Below are positions 8,771 through 17,216 of a stretch of DNA of 64,000 bases, piece by piece (within the stretch, counting starts at the first letter, position 1; every line of letters begins with the position of its first letter). The notes under the pieces are model-generated. The model was not told the origin of the DNA. It saw only the letters and a list, made by a program, of their open reading frames with translations, and made no database searches. Position numbers and translations under genes: made by a program. The stretch spans positions 1,360,001-1,424,000 of the forward strand of contig NZ_CP012159.1 in NCBI RefSeq assembly GCF_001189295.1. The letters are read 5' to 3'. The stretch comes from Chondromyces crocatus (lineage in GTDB: Bacteria > Myxococcota_A > Polyangia > Polyangiales > Polyangiaceae).

Positions 8771-9451
8771 ATGAAACCTCCCCTCCCAGCCACGCTGCTG
8801 GCCCTCGCGATGTTCCTTCTGGCGCCTCGGGCGCGTGCTGATCACGAGGTCTGGCTGTGGCTGGAGACGCGCTCTCCGCTCCTGCGTACGGAGACGCCGA
8901 GGTTTCCCCGGATCGATCTCCGCACGGTCACCGACATGCGCATGAGTGGCCGCGCGGATGGCCTCCAGCAGGCATTCTTCCGTGCGGGGCCGCTGTTCTT
9001 TCTGACCGACTTCCTCTTCGTCGGCGTGCACGGGACGGTCTATGCGGACCGGCTCGCCAGTGGTGTGTTCGACCAGGAGTCGCGGTTCGAGCTGGAGCCC
9101 AACCTGTTCGGACGGTTCGGTGATTTCACGTGGAACGATCGGAACCGGTTCGAGGTGCGCTTCCGTGACAGCGGTACGCGCACGCGCTACCGCAACCAGT
9201 TCCGGTTGAATTACGCGCCGAAGAACGCGACCTGGATCCCGTTCTTCTGGAACGAGTTCCTCGTGGATCTCGCCGGGGAGGGACTGAACCAGAACCGCGC
9301 GCAGATCGGGCTCGGCCGCATGTTCTCGCCGTCTACCCGCGTCGATCTGGGGCTGATGATCCGCAGCCGCGAGGACGCGACGGGGTGGGTCCACGACCGG
9401 GTGATCAACCTCTACCTGCTGCTCGACATCCCGCCGCTGAGCCGCCCCTGA
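8771..9451 (+). CDS. DUF2490 domain protein, probable outer-membrane beta-barrel
   Basis: A 226-aa secreted protein: MKPPLPATLLALAMFLLAPR forms a signal peptide with likely cleavage after ARA, followed by DHEVWLWLE. The rest alternates polar and hydrophobic residues with many aromatics (FFRAGPLFFLTDFLF, RFRDSGTRTRYRNQFRLNY) and ends in a strand-like stretch, as in DUF2490 proteins, which are predicted outer-membrane barrels of unknown function. Earlier ATG codons (8690, 8723) would place 16-27 residues ahead of the signal peptide, so the ATG at 8771 is preferred. It is alone between an AI-2E gene and a convergent HAD phosphatase. Confidence 0.75.
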   Translation: MKPPLPATLLALAMFLLAPRARADHEVWLWLETRSPLLRTETPRFPRIDLRTVTDMRMSGRADGLQQAFFRAGPLFFLTDFLFVGVHGTVYADRLASGVFDQESRFELEPNLFGRFGDFTWNDRNRFEVRFRDSGTRTRYRNQFRLNYAPKNATWIPFFWNEFLVDLAGEGLNQNRAQIGLGRMFSPSTRVDLGLMIRSREDATGWVHDRVINLYLLLDIPPLSRP

Positions 9452-9518
9452 GGCGCGGCTGCTCCTCGTGGCGCCCGCGCACCACGGATCCCGCGCCCGC
9501 GCTCATCCGCGCCCGCGT

Positions 9519-10211
9519 TCACCAGCGCACGATGGGCCAGCCGCGTCGCTGTGCGATCCGGCGGAGGCGCGGGTCGGGGTTGACCGCCACCGGCTCGGCG
9601 ACGAGCGACAGGAGCGGCAAGTCGCTGATGCTGTCGCTGTAGAAGGTGGCCTCTTCGAGGCGAAAGCCATGGGCTTCGGCGAGCGCGCGCGCCCGCTCGA
9701 CCTTGCCTTCGCCGTAGCAGAGAGGGCGCACGGGGCGTCCGGTGAAGTGACCCGCTGGGTCGACCTCGAGCACGGTGGCGACGACGTGCGGGATGTTCAG
9801 GCGGTGGGCGAGGGGCCAGGTGGTGTACGAGGTCGCCGCGGTGACGATGGCGCACACGTCGCCGGCTTCCTGGTGGCGGCGCACGGCCTGTCGGCCTTCG
9901 TCACTGATGTGCTGCTCGACGTGGCTCGCAAACCAGGCGTTGCAGCGGGCGGTGAGGGCGGCCTCGGAGGTGCCGCGCAGGCTCTGGAGGATGCGGTCGA
10001 CGACGCGCTCGGCGTCGAGCAGGCCGAGGGTGTACTGGGCGACCCAGTACAGCGTCTTCACGAGGTCGAGGAGCGAGGCTTCGCCGATTTCGCGCTGGTA
10101 GCGGACATAGAGGCTCACGGTCTCCCTGCGGATGAGGGTGCGATCCATGTCGAAGAGGGCCGCGCGCTTTCGCGGGAGGGGGCTTTTCGGTGCGGGTGCC
10201 GTCTCGGTCAT
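9519..10211 (-). CDS. HAD-IB family phosphatase (SerB-like)
   Basis: This 230-aa enzyme has the HAD phosphatase signature at residues 20-25 (ALFDMDRTL, DxD nucleophile and acid), the motif II region IVTAATSYTT, a conserved Lys in YGEGKVERA, and the motif III/IV acidic pair YSDSISDLPLL. The order and spacing match the HAD-IB group of phosphoserine phosphatase-like and lysophospholipid phosphatase-like enzymes. The cap resembles generic HAD-IB hydrolases more than true SerB, so the substrate is left open. It starts at an ATG 14 bases after the stop of the CPBP protease gene and is probably cotranscribed with it. Confidence 0.88.
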   Translation of the reverse strand: MTETAPAPKSPLPRKRAALFDMDRTLIRRETVSLYVRYQREIGEASLLDLVKTLYWVAQYTLGLLDAERVVDRILQSLRGTSEAALTARCNAWFASHVEQHISDEGRQAVRRHQEAGDVCAIVTAATSYTTWPLAHRLNIPHVVATVLEVDPAGHFTGRPVRPLCYGEGKVERARALAEAHGFRLEEATFYSDSISDLPLLSLVAEPVAVNPDPRLRRIAQRRGWPIVRW

Positions 10212-10225
10212 GACGCCTCGGTGTC

Positions 10226-11050
10226 TCAAGGGGAGAGGCCGTAGCCGCGGGCCAGGGCCACAGAGAAGAGGTTGCACGCGGCGTGGAACAGCGCGGGGGC
10301 GCCCACGCCGCCCGTGCGGGCGCGCAACCAGCCGAAGGCGAGCGCCGGAAAGAACACGGCGAGTCGCGCGGGGTGGCGGATGGTGAGCACGTGGCCGATG
10401 GCGAAGATGGCCGCGGCGAGGAGCAGGCCCGGCCCGACGACGGCGCCGAGGACGCGCAGGCGAGGTGGGAAGGCGCGGTCGAGGGCGGTCTGGAGGTAGC
10501 CGCGGAAGAAGGCCTCTTCGGGGATGGCGACGACGAGGAGCTGCGCGGTGATCTCGTCGAAGGGGTCGGGGGCAGGGCGGAAGGTGAAGGGGCGCGCGGG
10601 GCTCCACCAGAGGCGGTAGCCAAACCAGAAGGCGGGGAAGAAGATGGCGCAGAAGAGCAAGGCCCAGCCGGTCGCACGCGCGCCGTCGGTGAGGAGGCGT
10701 CGGGCGGAGAGAGGAGCGGGCTCGAGCAAGCCGCCGAGGGACAGGCCGTGGGTGCGGATGGTGGTCTCGTCGTGGCGCAGGACGAGCCACCAGGTGGCCG
10801 CGAGGAACGCTACCCCCACGGCGGTGCCCGCGTAGTCCCGCGGGGCACCGTAGGAGACGGCCGTGACGAGGGCCGTGGTCAGCGCCGCAGCGACGAGGGG
10901 GCGCGTTGCCGACGTGGGCCCGGCGGCGTGCGCTGGGCCGTGGGGGGCGCTGCCTGGGGTGCCCAGAGGAGGCGATGACGCTGGCGCGGACGGGCCACGG
11001 GGCGGTGGAAAAGCGGCGGGAGGGGGAGCGGAAGGAGGCGGAGGCTGCAC
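10226..11050 (-). CDS. CPBP family intramembrane glutamic endopeptidase
   Basis: A 274-aa membrane protein: about 50 Pro/Ala-rich residues, then several hydrophobic helices. The glutamic-protease motifs of the CPBP/Abi (CAAX-protease-like) family are intact: EEAFFRGYL (Glu178, Glu179, Arg183), AIFAIGH (His220) and HAACN (His256, Asn260). Members cleave within membranes; in myxobacteria relatives have been proposed to process C-terminal sorting tails (MYXO-CTERM). No such tail is seen on proteins in this window, so its substrate must be elsewhere. It is followed directly by the HAD phosphatase gene. Confidence 0.88.
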   Translation of the reverse strand: MQPPPPSAPPPAAFPPPRGPSAPASSPPLGTPGSAPHGPAHAAGPTSATRPLVAAALTTALVTAVSYGAPRDYAGTAVGVAFLAATWWLVLRHDETTIRTHGLSLGGLLEPAPLSARRLLTDGARATGWALLFCAIFFPAFWFGYRLWWSPARPFTFRPAPDPFDEITAQLLVVAIPEEAFFRGYLQTALDRAFPPRLRVLGAVVGPGLLLAAAIFAIGHVLTIRHPARLAVFFPALAFGWLRARTGGVGAPALFHAACNLFSVALARGYGLSP

Positions 11051-11163
11051 GGGGTCGACGAGCGGAGCGGTGAAGGCGCAGGGTAGCGCTCTCGCGGTCG
11101 GGAGACGATGTCCGTCAGCTCAGGGCTTGTCCAGGTGGGAGGGCGTTCGGGGCAGAGGTGTGG

Positions 11164-13254
11164 TCACTGGGGCTGCGAGAGGGCGCAGAAGCCGCCGACG
11201 CAGTTCGAGGTCGCGTTGCAGCAGTCGCCGGCCGTCGTGCAGGCTTCGCCGATCTGCGAGCAGGCGCCCGGGTTCGGGCTGCACACGTAGTTGCCGCCAT
11301 CATCCGGCTGGCAGAAGCCGGTGCAGCACTCGAAACCCTGCGAGCAACCGGTGCCTTCCTGCGAGCAGGGAGCGAGGGCCCAGTAACCGCTCATGTTGAT
11401 GGTGGTGAGGTCCTGGCCGGGGAGCCAGAACGCCGGGTGGCTCGGGTCCTGGCCAGGCTGGGGGTTGGCGTCGATGGCCGCGACCCAGAGCTGCTTGCGG
11501 TTCTCGTAGGTGGGGTTGGCGCTGGAGGCCATCTTGTTGCCGTAGTCGCGGGGGCTGACGAACACGACCCAGGTGTAGCCGCCCACGGAGATGGGGTTCA
11601 CGGTGGGCTGGTAGTTGAGCTTCCGGTTCTTCGCGTCGAGCACGCCCACGCCGTTGGCGGCGTCGAGCGCGAGCTCGCCGAGCGCGCCGTTCACGTCGGT
11701 CATGTAGAGGTCGTTGAGCCCGACCTGGTTCGCGCCGTACTTGGCGCGGGTGTAGTCGCCCTTCTGGTAGATCACGCGCTGCGAGTCGGGAGTGAAGCTC
11801 GGGAAGGCGATCGCCTCGTTGCCGCCGGCCATGAGCTGCCGGCGGTTGCCGAGCGTGAGCGTGGCCTGGTCGAAGTCGAAGACATCGAGGTCGGCGCGCC
11901 AGAATTCGACCGGGTAGGCGCCGACGACATTGCTGGAGAAGGCGAGGAGCTTGCTGTCGTGCGAGAAGGCCGGGTCGGCGGCGTTGCCGACCAGCGTGTC
12001 GAGCGCGCTCGGGATCTCGGCGCCGCTCTGCACGTCGACGAGGCGCAGGATCATGCTCACGTCGTTGCGGACGAGCTGGCGACCATCCGGCGTGAGCGCG
12101 AGGTAGATGGCGCTGGAGTTGTACGACGACATCTGGACGACGTTCGGGGAGCTGGCCGTGAGGTCGATGGCACCCCAGGGGCTCGGCGTCTGCCCCTTGC
12201 GCTCGAAGAGGGAGGCGAGGGTGCTGCCGTCCTTGCTGACGGTGTGACATGCGACGCAGCGCTTGTTTTCGCTGCCTCCGCTCCACGGGGGGACGGTGCC
12301 GTCGTAGTCGGGCGGCGCGGGGGTGCCGAGCTGATCGAGGGGGCCGGAGTCGAAGACGAGGGAGGGCTGGAGCGCGCCAGGCGTGATCTTCATGAGCTGC
12401 CCGGTGTTGACGGCCCAGTAGTAGATGGTGCCCCGCAGGCTGCCCTGCGCCACCTTCCAGGTCGACGTCATGGGCGCGTGCGCCTGGCCAGCCGACAGGC
12501 GCGTCACCGAGACCTGGACGTCCTCGCCCACGTTGCTCTCCGTGAGCTGCGACCACTGCGCCGAGCTCAGCACGAACGCGCTCGGTGGCTCTGCGATGGT
12601 GTAGATGGTGGCTTCGACGTGGTTCTCACGGAGGTGGACGCGGTAGCGGTCCCCGGCCGCGCCGCCGTTCCACATGATCTCCGGCGGAAGGAGCCCGCGC
12701 GCGAACACGGTCTTGTCGTACGGGTAGAGCAGCGTCCCCGAGGGCGTCGCGTCGGGTGTGTCGAAGGCTTGCTGATCGGCAGGGGACAGGTTGGCGGGGT
12801 TCTCCAGGATGCGAAGCCGGACGGTGACCTCGGCCGTGGCTGTGAGGTCGTTCGACGCCCGTGCGGTGATGACGCCGACGCCACCGAGGGTGCCGCTCGC
12901 CGCGAAGGTGCCCTGCTGGTTCATCAGTCCGAGCACCGGCCGATCGATGCTCCAGGCTGCGGAAAGTTCCTGCACCGTCCCGTCCTCGAAGGTCCCCATG
13001 GCGCGGAAGGGGCTGGGGGCCGCGACGCCGTTCACCACCTCCACGGTGGCTGCGGGCGGGTCGACGGTGATCGAGACGAGAGGCCCGTGGTCTTCGAGGA
13101 TCGTGTCGTCCCCGCCAGCGCCGCCGGAGCCGGCGCCACCGCCGGTGCCCTGGCTGGTGTTCTGGTTGCCAGCGTTCCCGCCGGAGCCACAAGCGTAGAC
13201 ACCCATGGCGAGAAGACAGGTCCACGAGAGCGCGAGCGCGCTGCCGATGCGCAT
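11164..13254 (-). CDS. Multidomain lipoprotein with BIG2-like domain, c-type heme motif, TolB-like repeats and Cys-rich tail
   Basis: The start at 13254 has GGAGGTG eight bases upstream, a strong ribosome-binding site, giving 696 aa. A lipobox (GVYAC) is followed by a Gly/Ser/Asn linker and a bacterial Ig-like region (about 50-160, VSITVDPPAATVEV). Near residue 335 is CVACH, the CxxCH covalent heme-binding motif. Two TolB/PD40-type propeller repeats follow (AFSHDSKLLAFSS, SFTPDSQRVIYQ). The C-terminal 80 residues contain paired cysteines (FECCTGFC, GEACTTAGDCCN), a knot-like module frequent in myxobacterial surface proteins. Probably surface-exposed; whether it carries out redox chemistry or binding is unknown. 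It is monocistronic as far as visible. Confidence 0.75.
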   Translation of the reverse strand: MRIGSALALSWTCLLAMGVYACGSGGNAGNQNTSQGTGGGAGSGGAGGDDTILEDHGPLVSITVDPPAATVEVVNGVAAPSPFRAMGTFEDGTVQELSAAWSIDRPVLGLMNQQGTFAASGTLGGVGVITARASNDLTATAEVTVRLRILENPANLSPADQQAFDTPDATPSGTLLYPYDKTVFARGLLPPEIMWNGGAAGDRYRVHLRENHVEATIYTIAEPPSAFVLSSAQWSQLTESNVGEDVQVSVTRLSAGQAHAPMTSTWKVAQGSLRGTIYYWAVNTGQLMKITPGALQPSLVFDSGPLDQLGTPAPPDYDGTVPPWSGGSENKRCVACHTVSKDGSTLASLFERKGQTPSPWGAIDLTASSPNVVQMSSYNSSAIYLALTPDGRQLVRNDVSMILRLVDVQSGAEIPSALDTLVGNAADPAFSHDSKLLAFSSNVVGAYPVEFWRADLDVFDFDQATLTLGNRRQLMAGGNEAIAFPSFTPDSQRVIYQKGDYTRAKYGANQVGLNDLYMTDVNGALGELALDAANGVGVLDAKNRKLNYQPTVNPISVGGYTWVVFVSPRDYGNKMASSANPTYENRKQLWVAAIDANPQPGQDPSHPAFWLPGQDLTTINMSGYWALAPCSQEGTGCSQGFECCTGFCQPDDGGNYVCSPNPGACSQIGEACTTAGDCCNATSNCVGGFCALSQPQ

Positions 13255-13338
13255 GAAAGACACCTCCGCAGCCTGCCAGGCTACCACGGTCTTTCCCGCG
13301 GAGATGCGTTCAGGCGGACAGCGGTGCGGCTGGATCGA

Positions 13339-14277
13339 TCAGGGCTTGTACTCCTGCACCGTGCGGATGGTGGCCTCGGCAGTGTCGCCTGCGGTCGCCG
13401 CCTTCAGGCCAGCGCCGCTGGCCTCGGCCAGGATGACGGTGATGTTGTCGTCTCCTCCAGCATCCTTGGCGTGCTCCACGAGGTCGAGGCAGGCCTGGTC
13501 GATGGGCGTGGGGGCCTGCGCGAGTGCGAGGATCTGTCGGTCGCTGAGCATGCTGGAGAGGCCGTCGGTGCAGAGCAGCAGCCGGTCGCCGCGCCGCAGG
13601 TCCAGCCGGCTCAGCGCGACGATGACGTCGGTGTCCTGGCCCATGGCCTGGAGGACGATGTTGCGTCGCGGCGAGCGCTCTGCCTCTTCTTGCGTCATCA
13701 GCCCAGCGTCCACGAGGAGCTGCACGTAGCTCTGGTCGCGCGTCACCTGACACAGGAGACCGCGCCGGATGAGGTAGGCGCGCGAGTCACCGATCTCGGC
13801 GATGGTCGCCGTAGTGCCCCGCAGGTAGACGGCCGTGAGCGTCGCACCCATGCCCTCGCGGCCCGGGCGTGCGGCGGCCCGCCTCACTTGCCGGCTCGCC
13901 AGCTCGATGGTCCGGCGGAGCCGATCCGCGTCGCTTTCTTTCGGGCGCACGCGCCCGCGCATGCCTTCGAGCAGCTTTTCCAGCGACAGTGCGCTCGCGA
14001 CTTCGCCTGCGTTCGCGCCTCCCATGCCGTCCGAGACCGCGAGCAGCACGCCGCGGTCCCCGAGTCGCCAGGAGACCGGGGTGTCTTCGCTCCACTGTTC
14101 GCCGGTTCCGAGGTGCGCCATGAAGAACGCATCCTCGTTCGAGGTGCGCACGAGCCCCCGGTCCGTCAGGCCGGCCATGGTGAGCTTCACCTCCGCGCGT
14201 CCGCGGGTCATCGCGGCTGACATGCCGGTACCCGCGCGCGCGCGCAAGCTCGGCCTTGCATCGAGTGTGTCATCCAT
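13339..14277 (-). CDS. PP2C-family Ser/Thr protein phosphatase
   Basis: A 312-aa soluble phosphatase of the PPM/PP2C family. The metal-binding and catalytic motifs appear in order: RTSNEDAFF (motif 1 Asp), VSDGMGGANAG (motif 2), EIGDSRAYL, CTDGLSSML and GGDDNITVIL (metal Asp pair). It hydrolyses phospho-Ser/Thr with Mn/Mg. Its ATG lies inside the end of the upstream kinase gene (8-base overlap, 14270-14277), implying translational coupling, and the phosphatase probably reverses that kinase or its targets. A second in-frame start at MSAAMTRG would remove about 19 residues. Confidence 0.92.
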   Translation of the reverse strand: MDDTLDARPSLRARAGTGMSAAMTRGRAEVKLTMAGLTDRGLVRTSNEDAFFMAHLGTGEQWSEDTPVSWRLGDRGVLLAVSDGMGGANAGEVASALSLEKLLEGMRGRVRPKESDADRLRRTIELASRQVRRAAARPGREGMGATLTAVYLRGTTATIAEIGDSRAYLIRRGLLCQVTRDQSYVQLLVDAGLMTQEEAERSPRRNIVLQAMGQDTDVIVALSRLDLRRGDRLLLCTDGLSSMLSDRQILALAQAPTPIDQACLDLVEHAKDAGGDDNITVILAEASGAGLKAATAGDTAEATIRTVQEYKP

Positions 14278-15472
14278 CGAGCCAGGCCTCCGTGAGGGCG
14301 GTCCCGGCGCTGTCGGCTGTGATGCCGCGGACCAGGGCCCAGCGGGCGAGCGAGGCGCCGAGTGCCTGCGCCGTCGCCCAGCGCGCAGCGGGAGAGAGTT
14401 CGAGCCCGCGGGCCAGGATCGCCCAGAGCTCCGGCTCCGTGGCCAGGGCCGCGGGACGCCCCAGGCGCTCCGGCTCCGCGTCGCGGCGGCCAGTGTCGGC
14501 CGGCACACCCCCGAGGGCTTGATGGAGCACGAAGCAGAAACCCCAGATGTCCACCCGCGGATCCGCGTCGGCCCCGCCGCGCGCCTGCTCGGGCGCCATC
14601 ATGCGCGGTGTGCCGTAGAGCGGGGGGTAGAACGCGAGCTTGCTCGCCCAGGGACTGGGGGCCAGGGCGGCGATGCCGAAGTCGATGAGTTTCGGTGTGA
14701 GACGACCCCGCCCCTCCGCGAGGAGGATGTTTCCAGGCTTCACGTCGCGGTGCACGATGCCGAGGCGGTGCGCCTCGTCGAGGGCGCCGAGCACCGGCAA
14801 GAGCAGCTTGACCGCTGCGGTCGGGCCGAGCGGGCCTCCCTCGCGCAGGGCGGCGCCGAGCGAGCCCCCGCGAATGTGTTCCATGACCAGGAACGGAATC
14901 TCCTCTTCGGCCACCCCGAAATCGAGCACCCGCGCCGCGGCGGGATGAACGACGCGTGCCGCGACCCTTGCTTCGCGCAGCAGCCGCTCGCGGGCGTTCG
15001 GGATGCGCGCGGCCGGATGGATCACCTTCACCGCCACCTCGACATCCAGGCCCAGGCTCCGGGCACGCCACACGATGCCCATCCCTCCTTCGCCGAGCCG
15101 CTCGAGCATCTGATACCGGCCGGCGAGCAGGTGTCCTGGCGCGAGCTGCGTCGGAGGCTCCGAGATGCGCGTGGCGATCGCGGCGAAGAGATCCGGCTCG
15201 GTCGAGGCGTCCGCGAGTGCCTCGCTGACGGGGATGTGGCGAGCTTCGAGGCGCGTCCCGCGTCGCTCGTGCAGGTGGACGTAGCGCGTCGAGTGAGGCG
15301 CGCCCCGACGCGTGCTCGAGGGGGGGACGTTCCGGCGTGTGCTCGGTGGTGGCGAGCTCAGCGTGATCTCGGTGGCCGAGACACGCTGAGGGCGTGGCGA
15401 TTGAGGTTTTGCCCCCCCGGAGGCCGGGGAGGTGCTCGGCGGAGGCCTGAGCGGGTCGGAGGGTGCAATCAT
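14270..15472 (-). CDS. Hanks-type Ser/Thr protein kinase (soluble)
   Basis: A 400-aa kinase with a 115-residue disordered, Pro/Ser/Arg-rich N-terminal extension ahead of the catalytic domain, opposite to the usual layout. Kinase motifs: GEGGMGIVW (P-loop), VAVKVI (Lys), HRDVKPGN (catalytic loop), DFGIA (Mg-binding) and MMAPEQA. There is no transmembrane segment; the protein ends just after the kinase fold. It overlaps the PP2C gene, so kinase and phosphatase form a coupled pair. Its input signal is not evident; the Ser/Thr-rich leader could be an autophosphorylation region. Confidence 0.92.
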   Translation of the reverse strand: MIAPSDPLRPPPSTSPASGGAKPQSPRPQRVSATEITLSSPPPSTRRNVPPSSTRRGAPHSTRYVHLHERRGTRLEARHIPVSEALADASTEPDLFAAIATRISEPPTQLAPGHLLAGRYQMLERLGEGGMGIVWRARSLGLDVEVAVKVIHPAARIPNARERLLREARVAARVVHPAAARVLDFGVAEEEIPFLVMEHIRGGSLGAALREGGPLGPTAAVKLLLPVLGALDEAHRLGIVHRDVKPGNILLAEGRGRLTPKLIDFGIAALAPSPWASKLAFYPPLYGTPRMMAPEQARGGADADPRVDIWGFCFVLHQALGGVPADTGRRDAEPERLGRPAALATEPELWAILARGLELSPAARWATAQALGASLARWALVRGITADSAGTALTEAWLDG

Positions 15473-15703
15473 GCTGGCTTGCTACGGCAAAGGTCGGACC
15501 AGCACGATTCCGCAGCAAAGCGGCAGAACTGAGCCTTTCAGGCGCTGCTCGGGGCAGCCCGGGTGTGACCTCGACTCCTCAGGCGAGGCATGCAGTCCTC
15601 ATGCGCGTCAACCTTTGCGCACCTCTGCGACGCGACTGCACCCTCTGCTCACACGGTGACTTCCGGCGGGTCGCTCCCGACGTCCCCCCTCCAGAGGCAT
15701 CGT

Positions 15704-17212
15704 TCAAGGGCCGCCCAGCACCTCGATGACCGCCGCGCCTTTGCCAGATGCCTTCGTCGCGGCGACGACCCGACTGGCAGGCAACCCGAAGCGGCCGATC
15801 GTCGCCTCGACCACGTGCTTCGTGCGCGCAGCATCCACGGCAGGGCCCCGCAGCACGCCGACGCGCACCACGGTCCGATCGAACGCCGACGCCAGCGTCC
15901 CTGCTGTCGTGATCAGGGCGTCTTCGTCCAGCTTTTCCTGTCGGTGTACGAGCAACGGCCGCGCCTTCTCCCATCCCTCGGGCAGCCTGACCACGGGCTC
16001 GGCCGCAGCGCTCCGCGACCCAGGCTCGGCCAGGGCGAGGGCGGCGACGACACGGTTGTTCACGGGGGCGGGGACCTGGGCGGGGGTCGTCAAGGCACCC
16101 ACGCCGCGCCACAAGGCCCAGGACCGCTGGAACAGCGTCTCCAGCGTCAGCGGGTTCCGCCCGGACAGGCCGGCCATCTCCGCGTTGTCGGTGAATGTCG
16201 CGGCGCCGAGCTCGCCGAGGTGCTCGACGAAGGCCAGCGGGTCCGACGAGCCAGCGGCGCTCGCCACGCGGCGCGCTCCGGTGGGAGGATCGGCGGCCAG
16301 CTTGTTCATGCCCGTGAGCCAGCCGTGGGCCAGCGCGACCAGGGCTTCCGGGTGGCCTTCGATGAAGCCGCGTGGCGCGACGGCCACGTGGGGGATGAGC
16401 CGCGGGGTGTCGGCGCTGCTCAGCAGAGGACGAAAGCCGCTCGGGAGAGCGCCTCGCGCCGCGGCGGCGAGCGACACGCCGTCCGGCGCTTCGCCTGCCG
16501 AAGGCGTCACGAGCCGGACCTCTCCTGGCTGGACCCCGGAGGCCTCCAGCGCGAACAGCGCGAGGAACGTCGCCGGATCACCGGCCGTCCCGGCGAGCTT
16601 CACCTCGCCCTTGTCGGGCAGCGCGTCCTTCCGGGAAGCGACGACCTCACGACCTCGCGAGAACCCGACCACGAAGAACACTTCCGGGCTGAGGGCACGC
16701 AGCCGCTCGTACGAGGCGACCAGCGACGGGAGGGGGACGAGCACCACGTCCGCACCCGCCTCGTCGGCGCCGCCACGAGCGAGCGCTTTCTCGATGCTCA
16801 CCATGTCGCTCACCGCAGCGAGCTGGACAGGGAGCCGCGCCGCAGCGAAGCCGCTCTTCTCACCCGCCGTCAGGCCGTCATTTTCGAGCAGTGCGGGCGC
16901 GAGCAGGTGCCATCCCAGCGACGCAACCCGGAGCGGTCGATCCATCAAGGGCTTCCGGCTCTCAGCGTTCCCAGCGTCAGTCCCACCGTCCGTCGCTTCG
17001 CGGGCTCCGCCGCCAGCGTCCGGAGCGCCGCCGCCATCCTCGGGCGTCGCGCTCGGGGCACCTGTCGTGCTCGCCGCCGGGTCGACGCCAATCGGCTTGG
17101 CGACCAGTGGCCCGCTCGGGGCCATGTGTTGCGTACGGGGGCGCAGCAGCAGCAACGCACCGAACGCGAGGAACAGAGAGATCAACAGGCCGAGGACGAT
17201 CTTGGAGCGCAA
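15704..17212 (-). CDS. Membrane-anchored NMT1-like periplasmic binding protein with C-terminal OmpA-like module
   Basis: A 502-aa protein with one N-terminal membrane anchor (about 5-25), an Ala/Gly/Thr/Asp-rich linker, and a region at about 90-345 resembling the NMT1/ABC substrate-binding fold (RVASLGWHLLAPALLENDGL, DVVLVPLPSLVASYERL, PEALVALAHGWLTG). The last 100 residues (RTVVRVGVLRGPAVDAART, VEATIGRFGLPASRV) have the layout of an OmpA-like domain but lack the canonical NxxLSxxRA motif. It follows the trypsin-like protease gene by only 4 bases. No permease or ATPase genes accompany it, so a sensor or scaffold role is as likely as transport. Confidence 0.6.
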   Translation of the reverse strand: MRSKIVLGLLISLFLAFGALLLLRPRTQHMAPSGPLVAKPIGVDPAASTTGAPSATPEDGGGAPDAGGGAREATDGGTDAGNAESRKPLMDRPLRVASLGWHLLAPALLENDGLTAGEKSGFAAARLPVQLAAVSDMVSIEKALARGGADEAGADVVLVPLPSLVASYERLRALSPEVFFVVGFSRGREVVASRKDALPDKGEVKLAGTAGDPATFLALFALEASGVQPGEVRLVTPSAGEAPDGVSLAAAARGALPSGFRPLLSSADTPRLIPHVAVAPRGFIEGHPEALVALAHGWLTGMNKLAADPPTGARRVASAAGSSDPLAFVEHLGELGAATFTDNAEMAGLSGRNPLTLETLFQRSWALWRGVGALTTPAQVPAPVNNRVVAALALAEPGSRSAAAEPVVRLPEGWEKARPLLVHRQEKLDEDALITTAGTLASAFDRTVVRVGVLRGPAVDAARTKHVVEATIGRFGLPASRVVAATKASGKGAAVIEVLGGP

Positions 17213-17216
17213 CGAC

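Noticed and set aside
11158..14220. 1020-aa plus-strand open frame
   Set aside because: It is antisense to the lipoprotein and PP2C genes, which have clear motifs; the frame itself has no recognisable protein features.
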